Shown: positions 1 through 5,082 of the stretch, one piece after another | Position numbering within the stretch: position 1 is the first letter of the stretch | Layout of the letters: each line of letters opens with the position of its first letter | Source of the DNA: DASXVX01 sp036504075 | Lineage (GTDB): Bacteria; Bacillota; Sulfobacillia; Symbiobacteriales; Symbiobacteriaceae | NCBI GenBank assembly: GCA_036504075.1 | Contig: DASXVX010000071.1 | Location: 1-8,224, forward strand | Reading direction: 5' to 3' | DNA: 8,224 bases | Made by a program: the position numbers and the translations under genes | The notes under the pieces: generated by a model | What the model was told of the DNA's origin: nothing | Seen by the model: the letters and a program-made list of their open reading frames with translations, nothing else | The model's database searches: none

Positions 1-30
1 TTCGCGGGGCCGACTCCTTAAGGTTTAGCG

Positions 31-540
31 TTATTGTGCGTTGGTTTGGTGCTGCTGCCACTTTTCCATGACCTTATCGGCCTGCTGCTGGGTCATCTTC
101 CCTGACTTGACCGCGTCCGCCAGCTTGGCTTGAAGCTCATCTTTGGTGAGCCTGTTCATCCCCATCCCTTTGCCGTCGGCGTGGCGGTTGCGGCGTCCGC
201 CGTGGCGCTGGGCGAACTTGTCGGCCTGCTCCTGGGTGATCTTGCCGTCCTTGACGGCCTGGTCAAGGAGACTCTTCTCGTTGACCTTCAGCTGGGTCAT
301 GGCCGACTTGCGCAGGGCCATGAGCTGCCTGGCCACGTCGGCCTCAGCCGGGGTCATTTTGCCTGTTTTGACCATGTCGTCGAGATGTCCGGCCTTGTCG
401 ACGGGGGCAGTAACTGCGGTGGGATTCGTGGAATTTGGGTTCGCCGTGTTGCTGTCCGCCAGGGCGACGCCGCCTGCGAGGAGTGTGCCGGCCACGAGAA
501 CGGCACCGGCCGCCGCGGCCCATTTCCGAGTGACTACCAT
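31..540 (-). CDS. Secreted small protein with three DUF2680-like helical repeats
   Basis: The 169-residue product starts with a signal peptide: a basic MVVTRK start, a hydrophobic stretch at about 7-27, and a likely signal peptidase I site after ALA near residue 29. After a Ser/Thr/Asn/Pro-rich linker (30-50) come three copies of a short repeat of the form V-K-x-G-K-(M/I)-T-x-x-(Q/E)-A-D, at about residues 57-68, 96-107 and 144-155. The third is separated from the second by a Gly/His/Arg-rich stretch with a GMGM element. This pattern is typical of DUF2680-type secreted proteins of Bacillota, whose function is not established. The ATG start is preceded by an AAAGGATG ribosome binding site about 9 bases away. 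The gene stands alone and runs opposite to the tRNA genes to its right. It is probably exported and soluble or wall-associated; any metal or envelope-stress role would be a guess. The reading frame is secure, the family name moderately so. Confidence 0.85.
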   Translation of the reverse strand: MVVTRKWAAAAGAVLVAGTLLAGGVALADSNTANPNSTNPTAVTAPVDKAGHLDDMVKTGKMTPAEADVARQLMALRKSAMTQLKVNEKSLLDQAVKDGKITQEQADKFAQRHGGRRNRHADGKGMGMNRLTKDELQAKLADAVKSGKMTQQQADKVMEKWQQHQTNAQ

Positions 541-681
541 ATTGGATCATCCTTTCTTTTTGCGGTTCGAGGTTCATTCTGCCCCAGATGACTGAGGACG
601 GCCTGAGAAGAGTTTGAACAGAGTGTTGCCATCGTATGAACAGTGGAACGGAACTGGCAGGGAAAACCTGCAACGTATGCG

Positions 682-711
682 TTGACTGCCTCGCGGGGCA
701 TATGCTATAGT
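682..711 (+). promoter_or_regulatory. Extended -10 promoter of tRNA-Asn
   Basis: A -35 box TTGACT (682-687) is followed after 18 bases by a -10 box TATAGT (706-711). A TGC extension sits directly in front of the -10 box, giving the extended -10 form. Predicted transcription starts about 7 bases later, just before the mature tRNA 5' end at 725. This is a good match to the housekeeping sigma-A consensus. Confidence 0.75.
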
Positions 712-724
712 AACGACATCGCAT

Positions 725-799
<75 letters not shown>

Positions 800-802
800 G
801 CG

Positions 803-833
803 CAAAAACAGGCGGCCTGTTCGCCTGTTTTTG
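803..833 (+). terminator. Intrinsic terminator of tRNA-Asn
   Basis: A 12-bp perfect hairpin (arms 803-814 and 822-833, loop of 7) ends in a run of five T and continues into TTTATTT. The A-rich left arm means it could also stop transcription from the opposite strand. It begins four bases after the tRNA CCA end. Confidence 0.88.
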
Positions 834-852
834 TTTATTTGCGGAACCCGTC

Positions 853-882
853 TTGAAATGCAGGGGCGGGCTCACGTACAAT
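853..882 (+). promoter_or_regulatory. Promoter of the CAT-anticodon tRNA
   Basis: A -35 box TTGAAA (853-858) and a -10 box TACAAT (877-882) are separated by 18 bases. They lie 19 bases before the mature tRNA start at 901. With the upstream terminator, this indicates that the second tRNA is an independent transcription unit. Confidence 0.65.
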
Positions 883-900
883 AAAGTGCAGACTTAAAGC

Positions 901-975
901 GGGCCCTTAGCTCAGCGGTAGAGCTGCCGGCTCATAACCGGTTGGTCGTAGGTTCGAATCCTGCAGGGCCCACCA
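901..975 (+). tRNA. tRNA with CAT anticodon, probably tRNA-Ile2 rather than elongator Met
   Basis: A 75-base cloverleaf: the acceptor GGGCCCT pairs with AGGGCCC, the D stem is GCTC/GAGC, the anticodon stem is GCCGG/CCGGT (one G-U pair) around the loop CTCATAA, and the T stem is GTAGG/CCTGC (one wobble) around TTCGAAT. The discriminator is A and CCA is encoded. It is not the initiator: position 1-72 is a G-C pair and the anticodon stem lacks the three G-C pairs. The GG-CCC-TTAGCTCAG start, the C4-G69 and C5-G68 pairs and the TTGGTCG variable region resemble the minor isoleucine tRNA (ileX type), whose wobble C is changed to lysidine by TilS so that it reads AUA. Assignment to Ile2 is an inference from these bases; elongator Met remains possible. 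Confidence 0.93.
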
Positions 976-987
976 AATGCGTACAGG

Positions 988-1005
988 CGCCGGCGTAAGC
1001 CGGCG
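988..1005 (+). other. GC-rich hairpin with GTAA loop downstream of the tRNA
   Basis: CGCCGGC (988-994) and GCCGGCG (999-1005) form a perfect 7-bp stem closed by GTAA, a GNRA-type tetraloop. No T run follows, so it is not a standard intrinsic terminator. It could be a 3' stability or pause element of the tRNA transcript, or simply the left edge of the debris that follows. Confidence 0.4.
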
Positions 1006-1012
1006 TGTGACT

Positions 1013-1108
1013 GGAAGCATAACTTGGCCATTTTGGCCAGGTTATGCTTCCTTTCACTTTCGGCCACTTATTGCTTCCTGGTGCGACTCCCGGCCATTTT
1101 ATGGTTCC
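1013..1108. repeat. Left cluster of the GGCCANNTTATGCTTCC motif (four copies), relict transposon end
   Basis: Four copies of a 17-base motif are present: one inverted (1013-1029) and three direct (1035-1051, 1062-1078, 1092-1108). The first two form an almost perfect 17-bp hairpin with one G-T pair around a 5-base loop. The direct copies start 27 and 30 bases apart, and the fourth has a G for C change in the GCTTCC part. Two more copies lie at 3656-3702. Multiple short repeats near the termini are a known feature of IS21-family elements, so this may be the end of such an element. No transposase gene remains in the window, so the family is a suggestion only. Confidence 0.6.
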
Positions 1109-1129
1109 ACAAACACGTGAAATGTCACA

Positions 1130-1157
1130 AAAAACGAGCCTCAGTGGGCTCGTTTTT
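1130..1157. terminator. Bidirectional intrinsic terminator
   Basis: A perfect 11-bp stem (arms 1130-1140 and 1147-1157, loop of 6) has a CGAGCC core, A5 on the left and T5 on the right. It can therefore terminate transcription in either direction. It separates the repeat cluster from the minus-strand gene remnants at 1163-1718 and may have come with the mobile element. Confidence 0.8.
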
Positions 1158-1162
1158 GTACT

Positions 1163-1255
1163 GCGTTGGCAGGCGGCCAATTGCTCGGCGGTTGGCCGGA
1201 ACCGCCAGCCACCGGTTTCGTAGTCCGGACACAAGTAGACCTCCGAGTAACCCAT
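1163..1255 (-). pseudogene. Truncated 5' fragment of an unrecognised gene
   Basis: On the minus strand an ATG at 1255 is preceded by GGGAGG at a spacing of 7 bases, an excellent ribosome binding site. The first ~30 codons encode a plausible protein start, MGYSEVYLCPDYETGGW followed by RFRPTAEQLAAC. The frame then runs straight into the terminator hairpin, the repeat cluster and the tRNA, and stops only at 932. A coding start with a strong ribosome binding site that ends in non-coding elements indicates that the 3' part was lost, most likely by insertion or deletion at about 1160. I do not recognise the family. The gene lies downstream of, and on the same strand as, the 102-codon frame at 1410-1718, so the two may once have been one operon. 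Confidence 0.45.
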
Positions 1256-1409
1256 CTGAGGCCCTCCCGAGGAGCATCAAGGCGCGAAGCGAAACAACTC
1301 CACCACGTCTGCGAAGCCGTGCTCTCAGCTGCCACGCCCGCGCGGCAGTCCGCCGCCCAGTCCTGTGTCTTGACGAAGGGGTCCCCCCTACGGGGTGGGA
1401 TTAGCCCCA

Positions 1410-1718
1410 TCACGCTTTGGGCCACGTCCGCTCCATCCGTGGGTCCGCGCCGAGCCGAAGCTCTCGGCCCACTGCATCCGGGCCTCCTGAACGGATGACG
1501 ACCCGAGCGTTCTGGCGGAGCGGATAAGTCCGCAGCACCGGCTCGACGGCACGGAACAAGGCGTCGGCATCGGGACCGTACATGAAGAGGATGAACTCGT
1601 CCTGCCCGCGCTCGATGCCGTCAAACTCCCCCACGCTGATCCTGCCGCGATGGCAACTCAGTCGTCTGGCCAGCTCAAGCTGCGAGACTGGTGGCCAGTC
1701 CTGTAGTGCCTTGTCCAC
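1410..1718 (-). CDS. Small hypothetical protein, possibly 5'-truncated
   Basis: The 102-residue frame begins with GTG at 1718 and ends with TGA. Its centre (about residues 28-62) looks like genuine protein, with VGEFDG, a FILFMYGPDADALF stretch, AVEPVLR, and a C-terminal VVIRSGGPDAVGREL segment. This resembles small uncharacterised cytoplasmic proteins of about 100-140 residues that I cannot name with certainty. No signal peptide or membrane segment is visible. The start is doubtful: there is no ribosome binding site before the GTG, and an in-frame TAG lies only two codons upstream at 1725-1727. The true N-terminus may therefore be lost or shifted to another frame. The product may be a decayed gene or a short functional protein; its function is unknown. 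Confidence 0.5.
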   Translation of the reverse strand: MDKALQDWPPVSQLELARRLSCHRGRISVGEFDGIERGQDEFILFMYGPDADALFRAVEPVLRTYPLRQNARVVIRSGGPDAVGRELRLGADPRMERTWPKA

Positions 1719-1804
1719 GGGCGTCTACACATGCTGTACGTAATGCCGGGTGACTCAGGCGGTATGTCGCATGAGCTTCCTGGCCGCACACGCCCGGCCC
1801 CCGG

Positions 1805-1985
1805 CGAACAAGCAAGAACAATACGTACCATAAATTCGGATAATATCGTGTTTACAAACAGCGAAGAATAGATTAAGGTATATATGTATTTCGGTTTACG
1901 AGATAAAAAGCATATACAATTGTGGGGCACTGGCTCGACCACATGCTGGGGAACAATGCTGCGCATTGAAGTTACGGATATTGAA
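1805..1985 (+). promoter_or_regulatory. AT-rich leader upstream of the CARDB-type secreted protein
   Basis: Between the minus-strand remnant and the secreted protein gene, base composition drops sharply, particularly at 1820-1920, in an otherwise GC-rich window. The best sigma-A candidate is TTTACA (1851-1856) followed after 17 bases by TAAGGT (1874-1879). Other -10-like strings are TAATAT (1841-1846) and TATACAAT (1913-1920), the latter resembling a sporulation sigma -10 but without a matching -35. Which one is used cannot be decided by eye. The transcript leader would be about 80-110 bases. I see no convincing riboswitch. Confidence 0.35.
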
Positions 1986-1999
1986 TGGAGGTCTGGTCG

Positions 2000-3355
2000 A
2001 TGAAAGCGAAGCTTGTTGCACTGCTGGCTGCCCTCTTGATGCTGGTCTCGATTTCCAGTACCGTGTCAGCCGGTGCTCCCGGTAAGGGAAACGGCACGGT
2101 TGACCCCTTCGCTCTGAAGCTGACCGCCCTGTTGGGCAAGGATGGCACGACGGACCTGTCCGCCACGGTGACACCCGTGGTGTCTGGCTTTACGGCCCCC
2201 GACAGCCTGAAAAAGGTACAGCTCAAGTCCTTCCTGTTGGATGGAGAACTGGCCTACACTCGAAACTTTAAGGATGTTGTTTCGCCTGCCGGCAAGGCGC
2301 TCCTTCGCCTCGACGACGTCAAGCGAGGTCAGCCCCTGAAGGTGATGGTCGGCGTGCAGAATAGCCAGACCGTCGATGAGAAGATCATCACAGGCGAAAC
2401 GAAGGTCCTGCTCCGGCCCGACCTGGCGGTTAATGAGGTGAAGGCCGCATCGGCTGCCAAAGTTGGCGAGTTGATTCCCGTGAACGTCGTCGTGGGTGAG
2501 CAGAACGGCGACCTGAGTGCTGCCGCTTCGGTGCAGATCGAAGAAAATGGCCAGATTCTGGACCGGGTACCCAACGTTCAGGTGGACGCTGGTTCGACGG
2601 CCTCCCTCGCCTTCATGCTCCAGTTCGCTCAACCCGGGACCCATACCCTGACTGTGCGCATCGGAGATGTGAACCCCGGCGACTATGACCTGTCCAACAA
2701 CGCAGCCACGTTCACGATCGACGTCAGGACGACGCCCACCGAGTCCTACTACTACACCTCGTACTACTGGTATGCCGATGACGACCAGAACGACTGGTAT
2801 GTCTACCACATGGGTGAGTCCACGCCGTTCATGCACACGCACAAGCAGACCCGTGAGGATATGTTCTCACTCGTACTGATGGCAGATAAGCAGACCAACT
2901 TTGCGAATCAGGTCACCTTGATGCTGACTTCGGAGACCGGTGACACCAAGAGCTTTACCGTCAGCGGCATTACCGGTCCCGGCGTCTACCTGTTTAACAA
3001 TGACAACATGACCGGCGTACGGGTGCTGTATTACGATCAGGATGCCGCTCTCTACGTATGGACGTATGGCGGCGTCTGGACGATGAGCCAGAAGTTCCTC
3101 GATGCGACCGGGTACACCTACACCACGTCCGGAAGCACCGGTACGATCCTTGGCGCCAAGGAACTGGTCAAGGTGAAGTTGGACCTGACAGACAGCAATG
3201 GTACTCGTTCCGCCGGGTACACGCTGAACCTCAATGAGAGGGTATACACGTACGACGGCTGGTACGAGAACACCTACGACAACACCCGGACCAACTGGGT
3301 GATCTATCGCCACTACTACGGTGATGCGCAGCAGAGCGGCACTCTCGCTTTCTAG
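2000..3355 (+). CDS. Secreted protein with CARDB-like domain and Tyr-rich C-terminal half
   Basis: The start is the ATG at 2000, seven bases after a perfect GGAGGT ribosome binding site; the in-frame ATG at 1985 overlaps that site and is rejected. The product is 451 residues. Residues 1-24 form a signal peptide (MKAKL, hydrophobic core, cleavage near VSA-GA). Residues about 35-138 look like a beta-rich domain. Residues about 141-243 fit a CARDB-like, Ig-fold adhesion domain: a DLAVNEVKA start, a GELIPVNVVV strand, and the closing GDYDLSNNAATFTIDV typical of the family. A junction at 249-269 is packed with Tyr and Trp and leads into a C-terminal region of about 190 residues, rich in Tyr, Thr, Asn and Gly, that I do not recognise. 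No LPXTG motif or C-terminal membrane anchor is visible, so it is probably released or loosely wall-bound. The gene is monocistronic, between an AT-rich leader and a strong terminator, and seems less GC-rich than the operon to its right. A cell-surface or matrix role is an inference. Confidence 0.9.
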   Translation: MKAKLVALLAALLMLVSISSTVSAGAPGKGNGTVDPFALKLTALLGKDGTTDLSATVTPVVSGFTAPDSLKKVQLKSFLLDGELAYTRNFKDVVSPAGKALLRLDDVKRGQPLKVMVGVQNSQTVDEKIITGETKVLLRPDLAVNEVKAASAAKVGELIPVNVVVGEQNGDLSAAASVQIEENGQILDRVPNVQVDAGSTASLAFMLQFAQPGTHTLTVRIGDVNPGDYDLSNNAATFTIDVRTTPTESYYYTSYYWYADDDQNDWYVYHMGESTPFMHTHKQTREDMFSLVLMADKQTNFANQVTLMLTSETGDTKSFTVSGITGPGVYLFNNDNMTGVRVLYYDQDAALYVWTYGGVWTMSQKFLDATGYTYTTSGSTGTILGAKELVKVKLDLTDSNGTRSAGYTLNLNERVYTYDGWYENTYDNTRTNWVIYRHYYGDAQQSGTLAF

Positions 3356-3374
3356 CCAACCGGCTTCATAAGTT

Positions 3375-3417
3375 GCATGCCCATCCTCGCCGCCGGCGAG
3401 GATGGGCATGCGCTTTT
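3375..3417 (+). terminator. Intrinsic terminator of the secreted protein gene
   Basis: A perfect 17-bp stem (arms 3375-3391 and 3395-3411) with a 3-base loop is followed by GCTTTT. It starts 20 bases after the TAG stop at 3353-3355. The long, flawless stem implies efficient termination. Confidence 0.85.
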
Positions 3418-3527
3418 GACGGACCGCAGATCTGCCTCCTGTGGCTGTACCCAATCGGCCACGAACTCCACATCCAGGCCCCAGGGCTTCCGGTACAACG
3501 TAAGCCTCTTACACAGGTGAGGGAGAA

Positions 3528-3620
3528 ATGGCTACGGCAGCTGGGGCGAAGCAGAAGCTGCTGCTATGGTGTCATGACAGCAGGCGAGGCGACTATTTCA
3601 AGCTGGACCGACAGGTGTGA
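3528..3620 (+). CDS. Possible 30-codon reading frame, remnant or small peptide
   Basis: An ATG at 3528 follows GAGGGAGAA, a good ribosome binding site, and opens a 30-codon frame ending in TGA at 3618. The peptide begins MATAAGAKQKLLLWCHD and ends YFKLDRQV. I do not recognise it. It sits in the 240-base gap between the terminator at 3417 and the repeat cluster at 3656, where I see no other gene. It could be a gene start cut short by rearrangement, a genuine small peptide, or chance. There is no clear promoter and no downstream partner. Confidence 0.3.
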   Translation: MATAAGAKQKLLLWCHDSRRGDYFKLDRQV

Positions 3621-3655
3621 GAGTACCGCTCCCCGGGTGCCGATTTTGAACTCCT

Positions 3656-3702
3656 GGCCAGTTTTTGCTTCCGTTCCGGACTGTCGGCCAAAATATGCTT
3701 CC
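3656..3702 (+). repeat. Right cluster of the GGCCANNTTATGCTTCC motif (two copies)
   Basis: Two direct copies lie at 3656-3672 (GGCCAGTTTTTGCTTCC) and 3686-3702 (GGCCAAAATATGCTTCC), 30 bases apart. This is the same motif, orientation and spacing as the direct copies in the left cluster at 1035-1108. The block ends about 25 bases before the epimerase fragment begins, so it probably marks the breakpoint that removed the rest of that gene. Confidence 0.6.
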
Positions 3703-3726
3703 CTGGAGATACTGTAACCGCACAGG

Positions 3727-3894
3727 GTGCGGCCGGCGGCCAGTGAGGCGCGCCGTTTGCTGGCCGACTCAACTCCGGCCCGGACCCAACTGGGATGGGA
3801 GCCACAGGTCTCCCAGGCGGAGGGACTGAAGCGGACGATGGCCTTTATCCAGGAGCACTTCCGCCCGGAGCACGCCTCGCGGTACATCGTGTAG
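3727..3894 (+). pseudogene. 3' fragment of a nucleotide-sugar epimerase/dehydratase (SDR family)
   Basis: The frame ending at TAG 3892-3894 encodes about 56 residues that match the C-terminus of extended SDR nucleotide-sugar enzymes. It has RPAASEARRLLAD, then TPARTQLGWEPQVS, then AEGLKRTMAFIQEH, and a final RYIV. The K/R-A-R-x-x-L-G-W-E-P-x-V-S-x-x-E-G-L pattern is a hallmark of this family. The serine-glutamate-then-RLLAD context and the RYIV end resemble the LegB-type NAD-dependent 4,6-dehydratases of nonulosonic acid pathways, although the exact enzyme cannot be fixed from a tail. The NAD-binding and catalytic parts are absent: an in-frame TAA lies at 3715-3717 and the repeat cluster lies upstream. 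The fragment is 13 bases upstream of the nucleotidyltransferase start, the spacing of an original operon. Confidence 0.75.
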
Positions 3895-3907
3895 GGGAGT
3901 GGTGACA

Positions 3908-4001
3908 ATGAAAGCCGTCGTGATGGCAGGGGGGCAAGGGGGTAAGGCTCCGTCCTTACACGCAGATCCTGCCAAAGCCCATGCTCCCGCTCCGGGAGCG
4001 G
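3908..4001 (+). pseudogene. Frameshifted 5' fragment of a sugar-phosphate nucleotidyltransferase
   Basis: An ATG at 3908 preceded by GGGGAG encodes MKAVVMAGGQG, the start of the nucleotide-binding signature of NDP-sugar pyrophosphorylases (GGxGTRLRPYT). The signature then continues in the +1 frame from 3945 as RLRPYTQILPKPMLPL. Four bases (3941-3944) occupy the place of the single Thr codon, so one base has been inserted in the signature. After about 3998 similarity ends, leaving about 30 of the usual 230-350 codons. The gene is dead on two counts, frameshift and truncation. Its place directly after a sugar epimerase tail matches glycan or nonulosonate pathway operons, where a dehydratase and a nucleotidyltransferase are neighbours. 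Confidence 0.78.
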
Positions 4002-4101
4002 CGGCAACGTACCGAGGTCCCCGCGCTTCTGGTATGGCTCAAATGGTTTCCGTCCTGTAGACTGAAACCCGGACGTGCGGATTGGATGGGGGCGCGGGCC
4101 T

Positions 4102-5082
4102 ATGCGTTGGGTGTCTGTGTGGTTGATGGCATTGATCATGATTGCCGGCTGCAGCCATGCGGGCCTGGACAAGCCGTTGGTCGTCGTTCTGCTGTCCGAC
4201 GACGTGCGCGCGCCCAAGGTGGAGGGACTCCGGACCGGTCTCCAGGGTCTGGGATACGCCCCGGACGCCATTGTGGTGGACGTTTTGTCCGCCAAAGGCG
4301 ATCGCTCCACGCTGGCGAAACTCGCCGGGGAGGCCCGGACCCGCCATCCGGCGGTCCTGGTGGCTGGCGGCGGGGTGGAGGCGATTGCCTTGAAGGAGGC
4401 CGCCGCCGGGCAGACGCCCGTGGTGATGATGGGCGTGGCCTCGACGGTCCGCACCGGGCTGGTGGACTCCCTCTTGCACCCTGGCGGAAACATCACCGGA
4501 TTAGATAATCAGCACGCCGAACTGTCGGCCAAGCGCCTGGAACTGCTGACCAAGCTGCTGCCCGGCGTGCGGCGGGTGCTGTTGCTCTATGATCCGCAGA
4601 TTATCCCCGGGCAGCATGCACTGGAGGTTACCATGGAGGCCGCCCGGCGCCTGCGCCTGGATGTGCAGCCGCTGCAGGTATGGACCCTGGAGCAGACGAT
4701 GAACGAGCTGAGTGCGTTCCAACCCGGCGAGTACGATGCGGCGCTGCTCCTGCCGGGCTACGTGTTGGAGTCCGGCGCCCGAAATATCGCCGTCCAGTTT
4801 GACCGGCTCAAGCTGCCGGTCATGGGGCCGCTCGACCTGGAGGGCGAGGGCGGGCTGCTGGCGGCCTACGGCGTTTCCATGCGGGATCAGGGCGCGCAGG
4901 CGGCCCGATTTGTGGTGAAGATGCTCCAGGGCGTGCGCCCCGCCGATATCCCCGTAGAGACGCCGGATGATCCCGTCCTGGTGGTTGACCTGCGGATGGC
5001 CAGGAAACTGGGGGTCAATCTCTCACCGGTGGGGATGGCCCTGGCCAAGACGGTCCTGACAGAGGCGGGTGATCGCCCGTGA
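4102..5082 (+). CDS. ABC_sub_bind (TrpX-like) solute-binding lipoprotein
   Basis: The product is 326 residues from the ATG at 4102, chosen because G-rich GGATGGGGG lies upstream and the signal peptide then has a normal length. A GTG at 4075 would add nine residues and is possible. Residues 1-16 form a lipoprotein signal ending in a lipobox (IAG-C) with Cys17 as the lipid anchor. The rest fits the ABC transporter substrate-binding family PF04392: LVVVLLSDD as the first strand, HPGGNITGL at about 126-134, LLTKLLPGVRRVLLLYDP at about 148-165, and a C-terminal ADIPVE followed by LRMARKLGVNLSP. This is a two-lobed fold that binds small ligands, with known members for tryptophan and tyrosine, outside the membrane. 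No permease or ATPase gene adjoins it. Instead its TGA overlaps the GTG start of a sensor kinase, which implies translational coupling and a role as extracellular partner of the kinase (inference). Confidence 0.92.
   Translation: MRWVSVWLMALIMIAGCSHAGLDKPLVVVLLSDDVRAPKVEGLRTGLQGLGYAPDAIVVDVLSAKGDRSTLAKLAGEARTRHPAVLVAGGGVEAIALKEAAAGQTPVVMMGVASTVRTGLVDSLLHPGGNITGLDNQHAELSAKRLELLTKLLPGVRRVLLLYDPQIIPGQHALEVTMEAARRLRLDVQPLQVWTLEQTMNELSAFQPGEYDAALLLPGYVLESGARNIAVQFDRLKLPVMGPLDLEGEGGLLAAYGVSMRDQGAQAARFVVKMLQGVRPADIPVETPDDPVLVVDLRMARKLGVNLSPVGMALAKTVLTEAGDRP

Noticed and set aside
1013..1108. CRISPR array
   Set aside because: The copies are 17 bases long with 10-13 base gaps, are imperfect, include an inverted copy, and have no cas genes nearby.
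2066..2842. A 258-codon open frame antisense to the secreted protein gene
   Set aside because: The plus-strand gene has a signal peptide, a perfect ribosome binding site and a terminator; the antisense product resembles no protein family.
3410..3510. A minus-strand stretch that reads like protein (YRKPWGLDVEFVADWV)
   Set aside because: It has no start with a ribosome binding site, is bounded by a stop on one side and runs into the terminator hairpin on the other; the plus strand reads equally plausibly, so neither is supported.
4035..4063. TGGCTC-N17-TAGACT as promoter of the sensor operon
   Set aside because: The -35 part matches poorly and the -10 part only moderately; not strong enough to list as a feature.
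3981..4508. A 175-codon plus-strand open frame overlapping the binding lipoprotein start
   Set aside because: Only its first few codons are meaningful, as part of the frameshifted nucleotidyltransferase remnant; the rest is out of frame with the lipoprotein gene and Arg/Gly/Pro-rich.
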